From contig NZ_OY726397.1 in assembly GCF_963378095.1 (NCBI RefSeq), forward strand, positions 2,418,001 to 2,482,000: a stretch of DNA of 64,000 bases. The letters are read 5' to 3'. The DNA comes from Mycolicibacterium sp. MU0053. GTDB lineage: Bacteria > Actinomycetota > Actinomycetes > Mycobacteriales > Mycobacteriaceae. How positions within the stretch are numbered: the stretch's first letter is position 1; each line of letters opens with the position of its first letter. Under the pieces are notes generated by a model. The model worked only from the letters and a program-made list of their open reading frames with translations, was not told the DNA's origin and made no database searches. A program made the position numbers and the translations under genes. Shown here piece by piece: positions 50,833 to 59,766 of the stretch.

Positions 50833-51498
50833 TCACCGCATCCATTTCGGTGTGATCGGTAGATCGTTGCGGTGGCGGTACTCGGCGATGGCCTTGAGGT
50901 TCTTCATCTCCAACAGGTGGCCGGCACCGAACATGTCCCAGAAATCGCCGACCCACACCGGACGCTCCGGCGGTGCGGTCTCTGGATACGGGTTGTCGTC
51001 GTAGAACGGGTGGTGACAATTGGTCCACAGCACAACCGAACCCGGCTTGTCGAGGACCACCTGCGCGTCGATGACCCGCATCAGATAGATCATCCACAAA
51101 TGGCTGCCCTGGTCCCACGCGCAGTGATAGTCGACGGTGCGGGCCGCCGCGTTGGCAACGGTGCGGGCGTAGATCTTCGTCTCCGAACCAAGCCGGTCGT
51201 AGGCCACCCACAGGCCCGGTTCCCCGGCCGGCTCGAAACCGCGCAGACTGTAGGTCCATTCCGCCAGGCTGCGGGTGTCGGCCAGATATTCGAACAACTC
51301 GTCGGGCGGGCAGTCGACGAAGTCGTTGACGGTGCAGTACTCGCCGAAGACCTGATCGTGCGGATACACCGACCGCATCATCTCCATCACGATCGGCATG
51401 GCCTGCTCCCGCGGGCTGGTCTCGACCCGGGTCACCCCCTCCAAGGGTTCGGTGGTGCCATGGTGGGCGACGATATCCTCAAGCGCGGGCAGCGACAT
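50833..51498 (-). CDS. SRPBCC-fold protein (cyclase/aromatase-like)
   Basis: This 221-residue soluble protein has AAGGAG before the ATG at 51498. The START/Bet v1-like SRPBCC fold is suggested by FVDCPPDELFEYLADTRSLAEW and the long C-terminal helix. Members bind hydrophobic ligands, and some cyclise or aromatise polyketide chains. An N-terminal extension of about 55 residues precedes the fold. Its 5' end overlaps the 3' end of the ThDP gene by 20 bases, and the KAS III gene starts 7 bases after it. Confidence 0.8.
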   Translation of the reverse strand: MSLPALEDIVAHHGTTEPLEGVTRVETSPREQAMPIVMEMMRSVYPHDQVFGEYCTVNDFVDCPPDELFEYLADTRSLAEWTYSLRGFEPAGEPGLWVAYDRLGSETKIYARTVANAAARTVDYHCAWDQGSHLWMIYLMRVIDAQVVLDKPGSVVLWTNCHHPFYDDNPYPETAPPERPVWVGDFWDMFGAGHLLEMKNLKAIAEYRHRNDLPITPKWMR

Positions 51499-53242
51499 CG
51501 CGATTCTCCTTGATTGTCGAAGTGTTCTGGGTAGCAACGTGTGTGGCGGAGTCGTTCGTCAGGAACGGTGCGAAGGGCGGGATTTCGTCGGCCGCGCATT
51601 CCACACTGACCACCGCCGGGCCGTCGACGTCCCGCACCGCGCGCACCGCAGCGGTGAACCCCTCGATGTCGCTGACATCGGCCGAGCTCAGTCCCGGGAA
51701 CATCGCCGCCAGACCGGCGCCGAGCCGGCTGGGCCGGAACCGGTTGTAGCTGTAGAGGTCGTCATAGAAAAGCTGTTCACGGGTGACGCACATGGCGTGG
51801 GCGTTGTTGTTCAGCAGCACGAACGTCACCGGAAGTCGGTAGTGCACCGCGGTGTGTATCTCCATGCCGTGCATGAAGAACGCACCGTCGCCGGCGACCA
51901 CCACGGTGCGCGCGGGGGGCCGCCCGCTGTTGGCTCGCCCGAAGGCCATCCCGATGCCCGCGCCGAAGCTGTAACCCATGCCGCCCATGCCGAGTGCGAC
52001 CGCGAATCTGCCGCCGCGCCGCACCGGAAGATAGTGGACCGCCGAGGCGCCGGTGTTTCCGGCGTCCACCACGATGTCGTCCCCGTCGGTCAGTGCACCG
52101 TCAAGTGCAGACATGATGTCGCGGTACCGGAGACCGGGGCCGGCGAACGGCGGGGGAACCAACTCGGTGCGGCGCGACGCGGCCGACCCGTGTGGGCCCG
52201 CGGGTCCGCCCCGGTCGCGGACGGCCTCGGTCAGCAAACGCAGCGAGCCACGCAGGTCATCGGTGTGCGCGTGGGTGCACGCAAGGTACGGCGGCGCCGA
52301 ACCGATCGAGACCGTGGGCACCGTTGCCAGCGCCTCCTCGAGGCCGGCGCGTGCTGTCATCGACAGCCGGGTGCCGATCACGAGGCACGCCGCGCTGGTG
52401 GCCAATTCCTCGGCCACCCCCGGGTGGCCCATGACACCGGTGACTCCCAGCGCGCACGACGAGCCGAAACCTGATGTCGCGGCGACATCCTTGGCGTCGG
52501 GGACGGTAGCCACCAACGCGCCTAGTTCCGCGCGCAGTTGCTCGAGTTCGGCCCGGGCGTCGTCGCGGGCCACCTGTTCACCGGCGATGATCGTGACAGC
52601 CCCCTTCGCACGGCGCAGTTCCTGGGCGATGGCGTGCAGGTCGCCGACCGATGCCGGCAGCGGTGGCACGTCCCGTGCGCCGTGGCCGTCGTTGGTCCCG
52701 CGGCCAGTGCTGCCAACGGCGTCCTGCTGAATATTCTTGGGTAACAACAGGACCGCCGGACCACCCGTGCGGGCCGCGCTGATCGCCCTGGGCAACGCCG
52801 CGACGATGTCGGCGGCCGCAAGTATCCGCTGGCACGACACCGATACCGCCGAGAATAACGCGGCGGCGTTGAGCGCGCCGTTGCGGCCACTGGTGTCCTG
52901 AAAGCTGCCCCGCCCGTCCATCGTGGTGGCGGGTTGACCGACCAGCGCCAGCACCGGAATACGACTGGCCAACGACTCGCCCAGGCCGGCCACGAGGTTC
53001 AGCGCGCCGCCACCGGAGGTCGCCGCCACCACCCCCAGGCCCGCGCCGCTCCGGCTGTACCCATCGGCCATTGTGGCGGCGCCGAACTCATGCTTGGCCA
53101 GCACCGCGGTGATGCCGGCCTGGAAATACGCGGCGTCGTACAGATCCTCGATGTTGGCGCCGTCCACCCCGAACACGTGGTCGACCCCAATGGTCGCGAG
53201 GTACCCGACGATGTGGTCGACCACCCGGTGCTTTCTTGGCAT
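51479..53242 (-). CDS. ThDP-dependent enzyme, acetolactate-synthase-like (copy 2, cluster head gene)
   Basis: This enzyme has 587 residues from the ATG at 53242. Glu52 in AKHEFGAATMADGYSRSG is the cofactor activator, and the ThDP motif GDGAFFMHGMEIHT ends in LLNNN. It is the same type as the gene at 16876: FGVDGA-N/D-IEDL near residue 25 and GYSRSGAGLGVV are shared nearly word for word. A C-terminal extension of about 25 residues is extra. Enzymes of this fold join an acyl anion from a 2-keto acid to an aldehyde, ketone or thioester. As head of the operon it probably builds the acyloin or diketone skeleton. Confidence 0.88.
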   Translation of the reverse strand: MPRKHRVVDHIVGYLATIGVDHVFGVDGANIEDLYDAAYFQAGITAVLAKHEFGAATMADGYSRSGAGLGVVAATSGGGALNLVAGLGESLASRIPVLALVGQPATTMDGRGSFQDTSGRNGALNAAALFSAVSVSCQRILAAADIVAALPRAISAARTGGPAVLLLPKNIQQDAVGSTGRGTNDGHGARDVPPLPASVGDLHAIAQELRRAKGAVTIIAGEQVARDDARAELEQLRAELGALVATVPDAKDVAATSGFGSSCALGVTGVMGHPGVAEELATSAACLVIGTRLSMTARAGLEEALATVPTVSIGSAPPYLACTHAHTDDLRGSLRLLTEAVRDRGGPAGPHGSAASRRTELVPPPFAGPGLRYRDIMSALDGALTDGDDIVVDAGNTGASAVHYLPVRRGGRFAVALGMGGMGYSFGAGIGMAFGRANSGRPPARTVVVAGDGAFFMHGMEIHTAVHYRLPVTFVLLNNNAHAMCVTREQLFYDDLYSYNRFRPSRLGAGLAAMFPGLSSADVSDIEGFTAAVRAVRDVDGPAVVSVECAADEIPPFAPFLTNDSATHVATQNTSTIKENRDVAARA

Positions 53243-53479
53243 TTTCCCGCCCAAGCCTGACAACCAGCTCACCCCCGCCGGTGGAGGGCGCCCCACCCCG
53301 GGCTGCTACACGGCCCGCCGGCAGCATCACGTGACCTGCGGCGATCCGATCAACTCGATAGAATTTTGTCGTCCCTCCGTAGGTGTGCCCGCGCACTCTC
53401 ACTGTCTTTTACGGTGGCGACCTGCCTTTCGTTCAATCCTGTCGGCGGAAAACCTGGTCACGCGCGTAAAGTCGCGGCA
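53243..53479. promoter_or_regulatory. Divergent promoter region of cluster and molybdoenzyme
   Basis: These 237 bases lie between the ThDP gene (minus) and the oxidoreductase gene (plus). TAGAAT at 53359-53364 is a good plus-strand -10 element. No equally clear minus-strand element and no obvious long palindrome are seen. The region is the most likely place for the switch of the seven-gene operon. Confidence 0.4.
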
Positions 53480-55024
53480 ATGGCAGCCGCCACGTCGAAT
53501 TCGCGAATGGTCGGTGGAGTGGCCGCGGCCGCGGTCGCGCTGGGCGTCGCGCAGCTGGTGGGCATTCCGTTCGGGGGACAGGCCGATGCGCGGACGGCCG
53601 TCGGCGCCGCGGTCGTCGACCTGACGCCGGCGCCGATCAGCGAACTGATCATTGCGACGCTCGGGTCGCTGGACAAGCTCTTTCTGGCCCTGGTGGTGCT
53701 CGTGGTGATCGCGACCATCGCCGCACTGGCCGGAACGCTCGAGACCCGCCGCCGCCCGATCGGCAGCGTTGTCATCGTCGCCGCGGGGATTCTCGGGTGC
53801 GCGGCCGTGCTGTCGCGCGCGGGGGCCGCCGCCACCGACGTGGTCCCCACCGTGGTGGGGACCGCCTGCGGCGTGCTCGTGTTGCGGGTGCTCGTCCACC
53901 GGCTCTGGCCGGGACGCGCCGAAGACGAAGCCCGCCAGGATAACCCGGACGCGGTGAAACGTAGGAGCCTGGTGCTCTTCGGGCTGCTCGGCTTCGGCGT
54001 GGTCAGCGGTATCGCGGGTACCGTCCTCACTCGATTGCTGCATTCGGCCGACGCTGACCGTGACACCTTCACGCTCGCCGGGCCGCGCTCGAAGGCGCCG
54101 CCCATACCGCCGGATGTGCAACCGAACGACGTCGCGCTGCCGAACTTCGTCACCGCCAGCAACGACTTCTACCGGGTCGATACCGCGTTGATCGTCCCGC
54201 AACTCAGCCACCGCGACTGGCGGCTGCGCGTCCACGGCATGGTCGATCGCGAAGCCACCTACAGCTTCGACGACCTCGCCGGTTTCGAGCTGATCGAGCG
54301 AGTGGTGACGCTGACCTGCGTGTCGAACCCCGTTGGGGGTGAACTCATCTCGAACGGTGTCTGGACCGGTTATCGGTTGGCTGATCTGCTGGCCGCTGCC
54401 GGCGTGCACGCCGACGCCGACATGATGCTCTCGACCTCGTCCGACGGATTTACCGCCGGAACGCCGGTGCAGGCGCTGACCGACGGCCGTGACGCACTCC
54501 TCGCGGTCGGCCTCAACGGTGAGCCGCTGCCCACCGCGCATGGCTATCCGGCCAGGTTGATCGTGCCGGGGCTGTACGGCTACGTGAGCGCCACCAAGTG
54601 GGTGGTGGACCTGGAGCTGACCCGCTTCGACCGGGCCCGGGCGTACTGGACGCGGCGGGGCTGGGCAGAACGCGCGCCGATCAAGACGCAGTCCCGGGTC
54701 GACGTGCCCCGGGCCGGTCAGGACGTGCCGGCCGGGCCGGTGGTGTTCGGCGGCGTCGCGTGGGCGCAGAACCGAGGCGTGCGGGCCGTGGAGGTCCGTA
54801 TCGACGACGGCGTGTGGCAGCCCGCCGAATTGGGCGCGAGCTATTCAAACGAGACATGGCGGCTGTGGAGCCTGCCGTGGCAGGCAAAAAGCCCTGGGGC
54901 GCACACCATCACGGTGCGTGCCACCGACAACGACGGCGTCACACAGACTTCCGACCAGGTCGGTACGGTTCCGGACGGTGCCACCGGCTGGCATTCGGTG
55001 GACTTCAACGTGGTGCCGGGCTGA
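53480..55024 (+). CDS. Membrane-anchored molybdopterin oxidoreductase, sulfite-oxidase fold
   Basis: This protein has 514 residues. About four to five helices lie in the first 225 residues (near 13-30, 55-80, 95-110, 120-140 and 195-215). An extracytoplasmic sulfite-oxidase-type domain follows, with the molybdenum-ligating Cys in VTLTCVSNPVGG (about residue 285), and then a C-terminal Ig-like dimerisation domain (VVFGGVAWAQNRGVRAVEVR). Mycobacterial relatives such as Rv0218 have the same layout; substrate unknown. It diverges from the biosynthetic operon and may or may not belong to it. Confidence 0.88.
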   Translation: MAAATSNSRMVGGVAAAAVALGVAQLVGIPFGGQADARTAVGAAVVDLTPAPISELIIATLGSLDKLFLALVVLVVIATIAALAGTLETRRRPIGSVVIVAAGILGCAAVLSRAGAAATDVVPTVVGTACGVLVLRVLVHRLWPGRAEDEARQDNPDAVKRRSLVLFGLLGFGVVSGIAGTVLTRLLHSADADRDTFTLAGPRSKAPPIPPDVQPNDVALPNFVTASNDFYRVDTALIVPQLSHRDWRLRVHGMVDREATYSFDDLAGFELIERVVTLTCVSNPVGGELISNGVWTGYRLADLLAAAGVHADADMMLSTSSDGFTAGTPVQALTDGRDALLAVGLNGEPLPTAHGYPARLIVPGLYGYVSATKWVVDLELTRFDRARAYWTRRGWAERAPIKTQSRVDVPRAGQDVPAGPVVFGGVAWAQNRGVRAVEVRIDDGVWQPAELGASYSNETWRLWSLPWQAKSPGAHTITVRATDNDGVTQTSDQVGTVPDGATGWHSVDFNVVPG

Positions 55025-55029
55025 AGCGA

Positions 55030-55230
55030 CTACTTCGCGCGGATTTTCCGCCAGCTGTACACCGCAATCGCGAGGCCGGCGACCGCGGTCAACGGACCGA
55101 TGATGGACCAGGTTGTGGTGTTGCTCATCGGGCTACCGCCCAGCACTCCAAAGCCCTGCAGCGCCCAGATGGCGCCGAATAGTGCGACGATGATGCCAAC
55201 CGCGAACGCAACGACGAATCCCCTGTTCAT
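55030..55230 (-). CDS. Small two-helix membrane protein
   Basis: This protein has 66 residues. Helix one covers about 5-30 (VVAFAVGIIVALFGAIWALQG) and helix two about 42-60. A short basic C-terminus (SWRKIRAK) would face the cytoplasm. No family recognised. It faces the oxidoreductase gene tail-to-tail with a 5-base gap. Confidence 0.7.
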   Translation of the reverse strand: MNRGFVVAFAVGIIVALFGAIWALQGFGVLGGSPMSNTTTWSIIGPLTAVAGLAIAVYSWRKIRAK

Positions 55231-55259
55231 GTTGGGAGCCTACGCGCCAAACTGCTCGC

Positions 55260-55859
55260 CTAGGGCGGGGTTTCGACGCTGGACATGATGAGCTGCAGAT
55301 AGGGCCGGTAGAGGTTCTCGTCGTCGAGGTGACTGTCCAAGGTAATGCCGTCATTGGCGGCCAGGATCACCCGCGCCAATGCTTTGGGCTCCATGGTCAG
55401 GGTGCCGCCGATGCGGGCAACGTTCTTGCTGATGAATTCGCCGAGCGCGGTAATGGTTTCGCGGCGTTGGGCGGCCACACGTTCCCGTGCATCAGGATTG
55501 CGTAGCAGGTACAACGTCAGCTCGTAGCCCAGGGCCGCGCGCTGCGGGTCACTGCTCAGTTGCTGCCACCGATCGGCCAGCTCGTTGACATCGACGTCGC
55601 TGAGCCGATGAAACGACGCCATGACCTCGATAAACCCGTCGAGGAAGCGGTCGCGCTGCCGATCCACGACGGCCAAGAACAACTTCTCCTTGGCGCCGAA
55701 CTGGGAGTAGATGGCGCCGCGGGTAAAGCCCGCGGAGTCGGCGATCTCCTCGAGCGCCGCGCCGGTCAACCCCTTGCGTGCAAAAACTTCTTCGGCGGCA
55801 TCCAACAAGATTTGTCGGGTGTGCTCGGTTCGCCGCTCTTTGGTCCAACGCTCAGCCAC
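55260..55859 (-). CDS. TetR-family regulator (oxygenase cluster)
   Basis: This regulator has 199 residues from the GTG at 55859. The helix-turn-helix is at about 28-60 (GAALEEIADSAGFTRGAIYSQFGAKEKLF), and the ligand-binding domain follows. It lies 16 bases after the minus-strand gene at 55876, so both may be transcribed from the operator-containing region at 56416-56616. This makes it the best candidate for the protein that binds the tandem sites at 56459-56491 and controls the Rieske/P450 operon. Confidence 0.9.
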   Translation of the reverse strand: MAERWTKERRTEHTRQILLDAAEEVFARKGLTGAALEEIADSAGFTRGAIYSQFGAKEKLFLAVVDRQRDRFLDGFIEVMASFHRLSDVDVNELADRWQQLSSDPQRAALGYELTLYLLRNPDARERVAAQRRETITALGEFISKNVARIGGTLTMEPKALARVILAANDGITLDSHLDDENLYRPYLQLIMSSVETPP

Positions 55860-55875
55860 AGGTGCATCCTCCCAC

Positions 55876-56415
55876 CTATGTCGGAGTCCGTGCGGGGGCG
55901 CGGTCCCCACCGGCAGACACGTCCGACATCCGCAGATCCCCGAAGCGGGCTGACGCGAGGGGGTCGTCGACCCAGAACAGCTCCGAACGTTTGACTTCAG
56001 TGTCGAGTCCGGCGCAGCGCAGCGCATGGGTTTTGAAGCTCCGTGCCGCGGGGCTCAGGTCGTGCCGCACGAGGTGCCGAGCCGCAGCCGACTCGCTGCC
56101 GTCCGCCCCCCAGAAGAGGAGTTGCGCGCACGGCTCGTCCCCGTAGTTCACCGCGGCGAGGTGGCGGTCTTCAGTGAGCTCATCGACCGGCATCAGCAGG
56201 GTGCGGGCCAGTCGATCCGGCTTATAGAGCACGTCGTCGAGCTGCCCGGGCAGTTGAAGACGTGCGCCCAGAACGGTCAGCGCCCTGGACTGAGCGGCGT
56301 CCTCGGTGATCACCGAGACGCGCCAGCCCGCACGCCCGCGGTCGAACATCAGTCCGCCGGCGTAGCGGACTGCATCCGCGACGCTCGTGGTGATCACCTC
56401 GAGTCGATAGCTCAC
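55876..56415 (-). CDS. Conserved protein of unknown function
   Basis: This 179-residue soluble protein starts MSYRLEVITTSVADAVRYAG. It is a mixed alpha/beta protein with no membrane segment, metal motif or P-loop visible. GRAGWRVSVITED suggests a response-regulator-like or Rossmann-like strand. I do not recognise a family. It diverges from the Rieske oxygenase gene and precedes the TetR gene, so it is likely part of the same regulon. Confidence 0.7.
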   Translation of the reverse strand: MSYRLEVITTSVADAVRYAGGLMFDRGRAGWRVSVITEDAAQSRALTVLGARLQLPGQLDDVLYKPDRLARTLLMPVDELTEDRHLAAVNYGDEPCAQLLFWGADGSESAAARHLVRHDLSPAARSFKTHALRCAGLDTEVKRSELFWVDDPLASARFGDLRMSDVSAGGDRAPARTPT

Positions 56416-56458
56416 GCCGTGCCTCCTGCGATTCAGCGAGTGTGATTTCGACCACTAT

Positions 56459-56491
56459 ATACATGCTTGTATCAAGAATACATCCATGTAT
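56459..56491. promoter_or_regulatory. Tandem AT-rich palindromic operators
   Basis: Site 1, ATACATGCTTGTAT (56459-56472), and site 2, ATACATCCATGTAT (56478-56491), share the pattern ATACA-n4-TGTAT; site 2 has perfect 6-base arms. Centres are 19 bp apart, nearly two helical turns. They lie in the 201-base divergent gap between the genes at 56415 (minus) and 56617 (plus), in unusually AT-rich DNA. This is a typical arrangement for a TetR regulator binding as two dimers. Confidence 0.7.
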
Positions 56492-56616
56492 ATGGTGAGT
56501 CCTGTCACACGCAGGTGAGCACCAGCCCGTGCCGCACTGCAAGAAGAGGGCCGGCAGAGCTCCCTGTATCGATCAGCACCCGCCGCGCTCATCGCCGACT
56601 GAGGAGGACTCCCTTG

Positions 56617-57981
56617 ATGCCAGCAACGCGACCCGGAGAATGGCTCGACCCCGACTCTGGGGTGGGCCTCGGCCTCGAAGACGTCCAGCCGGGGACGTAC
56701 AACATGACCATCAAGACGGACCGTTACACCTCAAGGGAGTACGCGGAGCGCGAGCGGGACGCGATCTGGATGAAGGTGTGGCAGATCGTCGGCCGTGCCG
56801 ACGACCTGCCGAAGACCGGTGACTGGAAGAAACACAACATCGGAGATCAGTCGTTCATCATCGTCCGCGGCAAGGACGGCAAGCTTCGTGGCTTCGTGAA
56901 CGCCTGCCGCCACCGCGGAAACGCACTGTGTATCACCGACACTGGGAACGCCAAGCGCGGCTTTCTCTGTCAGTACCATTTGTGGTCCTACGATCTGGAA
57001 GGCAGGCTGCGCGGCGTGCTGCGGGAAGAGCTCGCCGGACAGATCGACAAGACGGAGAACTCGCTGCACGAGGTGCCCGTCGACACCTTCGCCGGGTTCA
57101 TCTTCCTCAACCCCGACCCCGGGGCCGCCCCGTTGCGCGAGTATCTCGGCGAGGACGTTTACCACCTGCTGGAGCCCTACAACATCGAACAATTCACCAC
57201 CGTGATGGATGTGCAGGAGGCCATCGACTGCAACTGGAAGGTCGTGATGGATGCCTTCGAAGAGGGTTATCACATCAACGGCATCCATCCCCAGTTGCTC
57301 GCGGTGCTCCACATCAACCCGGCGACCGCGCGGTACCAGTTCTTCGAGAACCACAGCGTCGCAATGGCTCCGTTCGAGGTGGCGGGTGCCGGTGCCCAGG
57401 CGCAGGTCGACGGCATGATGGCCCTGCCGGAAACGTTCCCCGGTACGGCCGCGGTGATCCCGCGGTTCCAGGAACTCGTCGCGCCGTATCTGGACAAGGA
57501 CGGGAAGGTGAACTTTCCCGACGGCGTCACCGCCCGTGCGCTGCTGCAAGAGGCCACCCGCGAGGTGCTGACCGGGATGGGACTCGATGTCAGTAACCTG
57601 ACCGACGACCAGATGGTCGACAACCAGGGCTGGGTGTTGTTCCCCAACTACTTCATGACGGTGCGCGCCGGCGAATGCCACGTCATCACGTCGTCCCCGC
57701 TCCCCGACGGTGATCCCAACCGGTGCATCTGGCATGTGGCCAGCTACATGTATCTGCCGGAAGAGCACCGCTCCGCCTTCCACGCTGAACCGATCGTGGT
57801 GGAGGAGCCGGGCAGCTACAAGTACTTCGAGGCGCTGCAGCAGGACTACGTGCAGATGCCGCGTCAACAACTCGGCCTGCGCAACAACCGGCTCGACCAC
57901 ATGTCGTTGGTCAAGGAGGAAGTCGTGATCGCGCACTTCCATTCGGTGATCGACCGCCACATGGACGCTGCGCAGAACTGA
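56617..57981 (+). CDS. Rieske non-haem iron oxygenase, large subunit
   Basis: This enzyme has 454 residues. GAGGAGG lies nine bases before the ATG. The Rieske [2Fe-2S] ligands are C-R-H (in NACRHRGNAL) and C-x2-H (CQYHLWSYD), near residues 100-125. The mononuclear iron site is EGYHINGIHPQ, with two His, and a later Asp. This is the ring-hydroxylating dioxygenase or terminal oxygenase fold. No ferredoxin or reductase is encoded nearby, so electrons must come from a partner elsewhere. It leads a plus-strand operon with an NTF2-like protein, a P450 and an SDR. Confidence 0.92.
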   Translation: MPATRPGEWLDPDSGVGLGLEDVQPGTYNMTIKTDRYTSREYAERERDAIWMKVWQIVGRADDLPKTGDWKKHNIGDQSFIIVRGKDGKLRGFVNACRHRGNALCITDTGNAKRGFLCQYHLWSYDLEGRLRGVLREELAGQIDKTENSLHEVPVDTFAGFIFLNPDPGAAPLREYLGEDVYHLLEPYNIEQFTTVMDVQEAIDCNWKVVMDAFEEGYHINGIHPQLLAVLHINPATARYQFFENHSVAMAPFEVAGAGAQAQVDGMMALPETFPGTAAVIPRFQELVAPYLDKDGKVNFPDGVTARALLQEATREVLTGMGLDVSNLTDDQMVDNQGWVLFPNYFMTVRAGECHVITSSPLPDGDPNRCIWHVASYMYLPEEHRSAFHAEPIVVEEPGSYKYFEALQQDYVQMPRQQLGLRNNRLDHMSLVKEEVVIAHFHSVIDRHMDAAQN

Positions 57982-58020
57982 TATGGCCAGAATCCCCAAT
58001 TCGACTGAAAGAAGACAGAG

Positions 58021-58482
58021 TTGACACTCGACGACGTGCTGGTAACCGCGACCGGGCGGTCACGTGCGGTGCTGGAGTACAGCCAGGTGACGAAGCAGTT
58101 GGTCGATAGCGCGAAGCAACCCGGCTTCACCGTCGAGAGTTGGGCGCCGCTCGGTGAACTCATCGCCACCGACGAGTTCGTGCGCGTCGGCCCGTTCAAG
58201 GAGGTGATGAACTGGCAGGAGTACACCGAATTCCTGACCAACTGGGCGAAGTCCTCGGACTGGGACTGCTCCTTCCAACGGATCACGGAGACACCCGATT
58301 TGGTGTTCCTCGAGCTCGAGGAACGCAGCCGCATCGGCGACTTCAGTAGTGTCGTCAACACGGCGTCGGTCTATGAGTTCAACGCCGACAACAAGGTTTC
58401 GCGCATCGCCGTCTACCTGCAGATGGAATTGCCCAACACCGGCTCGATGCCCAGCTTCGATGACGCCGGGGGAGCGCAGTGA
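58021..58482 (+). CDS. NTF2/SnoaL-like protein
   Basis: This protein has 153 residues from a TTG at 58021, with an AAAGAAG-type site upstream. The sequence (DDVLVTATGRSRAVLEYSQV, then FEVMNWQEYTEFLTNWA-like and SSVVNTASVYEFNADNKVSRI) fits the cone-shaped NTF2 fold shared by SnoaL cyclases, steroid isomerases and dioxygenase beta subunits. Directly after a Rieske large subunit, it could be a beta-subunit analogue or a stand-alone isomerase/hydratase. Its stop overlaps the P450 start. Confidence 0.8.
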   Translation: MTLDDVLVTATGRSRAVLEYSQVTKQLVDSAKQPGFTVESWAPLGELIATDEFVRVGPFKEVMNWQEYTEFLTNWAKSSDWDCSFQRITETPDLVFLELEERSRIGDFSSVVNTASVYEFNADNKVSRIAVYLQMELPNTGSMPSFDDAGGAQ

Positions 58483-59765
58483 CTCAGCCAAAGACCGCGG
58501 CCACCGGCGAGGATGTGGACGCTCCGAACTTCTTCACCGACAACCAGCTACTGGATGACCCCTACGATTACCTTGCCGCGCTGCGCGAGGAGTGCCCACT
58601 GCGCCGCGAACCGCACCATGGCGTGGTCATGGTCACCGGGTACGAGGAAGGGGTGGCGATCTACAACGACACCGCCCGGTTCTCGTCGTGTACCGCGGTC
58701 ACCGGACCGTTCCCGGGATTTCCGGTGCCGCTGGAAGGCGACGATGTCTCCGAACTGATTGCCGAGCACCGCGATTCGTTGCCGTTCAGCGACCAGCTGC
58801 CGACCTTCGATCCGCCGGTGCACACCGCGCACCGGGCGCTGCTGTCGAGGATGCTGACCCCGAAGCGCCTCAAGGAGAACGAGGACTTCATGTGGCGCCT
58901 CGCCGACCAGCAGTTCGACGTGGCGCTGACCGGCGGCGGCGAGTTCATCGGCGACTTCGCGTCCCCGTTCGCGATGCTCGTGATCGCCGACCTGCTTGGC
59001 GTGCCGGAGTCCGATCACGACGAGTTCCGGGATGCGTTGCTGTCCGAAGCGGGGACCATCGGCAGCAGCGGCGGCGACGCCATGCACCACTCGCCGCTGG
59101 AGTACCTGTACGGCAAATTCACCGAGTACATCGCGGACCGCCGGGCGAACCCCCGCGACGATGTGCTCAACGGGATCGCCTCGGCGACCTTCCCGGACGG
59201 CAGTACGCCGGAGGTCATCGACGCTGTTCGGGTCGCGGCCAACCTGTTCGCGGCAGGTCAGGAGACCACGGTGCGTCTGCTCAGCGCGGCAGTGATGCTG
59301 ATCGCCGAAGACCCAGTGCTGCAAGCCAATCTGCGCGCCAACCGCGACCTGATTCCGAGCTTCCTGGAAGAGACACTTCGGTACGAGAGCCCGATCCGCG
59401 GCGACTTCCGGCTGTCGAAGGTTCCGGTCACCGTCGGCGGGGTGGACCTCCCCGCCGGTACCACCGTGATGCTGGTGAATGCGGCGCTCAACCGCGACCC
59501 GCGGAAGTTCACCCAACCCGACACCTTCGACCTCGACCGCGCCAACGCGCGCAGTCACGTGGCGTTCGGCCGAGGACCGCACGCCTGCCCGGGCGCCCCG
59601 CTGGCCCGCGCCGAAGGCCGCATCACCCTGGAGCGGCTCTTCGACCGCACCACCGACATCTGGATCGACGAAGAGAAGCACGGCCCGGCCGATAACCGGC
59701 GCTACTCCTATCTGCCGACATTCATCCTGCGCGGTCTCACCCGCCTGCACATCGGATTCTGCTGA
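58479..59765 (+). CDS. Cytochrome P450
   Basis: This P450 has 428 residues from a GTG. The I-helix oxygen site is LFAAGQETTVRLL, the K-helix ExxR is in EETLRYESP, and the haem loop FGRGPHACPGAPLAR supplies the Cys thiolate (about residue 368). It is soluble and of normal length. It is co-translated with the NTF2-like gene, and the SDR gene begins one base after its stop. It presumably hydroxylates an alicyclic or terpenoid substrate; the exact substrate is unknown. Confidence 0.95.
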   Translation: MTQPKTAATGEDVDAPNFFTDNQLLDDPYDYLAALREECPLRREPHHGVVMVTGYEEGVAIYNDTARFSSCTAVTGPFPGFPVPLEGDDVSELIAEHRDSLPFSDQLPTFDPPVHTAHRALLSRMLTPKRLKENEDFMWRLADQQFDVALTGGGEFIGDFASPFAMLVIADLLGVPESDHDEFRDALLSEAGTIGSSGGDAMHHSPLEYLYGKFTEYIADRRANPRDDVLNGIASATFPDGSTPEVIDAVRVAANLFAAGQETTVRLLSAAVMLIAEDPVLQANLRANRDLIPSFLEETLRYESPIRGDFRLSKVPVTVGGVDLPAGTTVMLVNAALNRDPRKFTQPDTFDLDRANARSHVAFGRGPHACPGAPLARAEGRITLERLFDRTTDIWIDEEKHGPADNRRYSYLPTFILRGLTRLHIGFC

Positions 59766-59766
59766 C

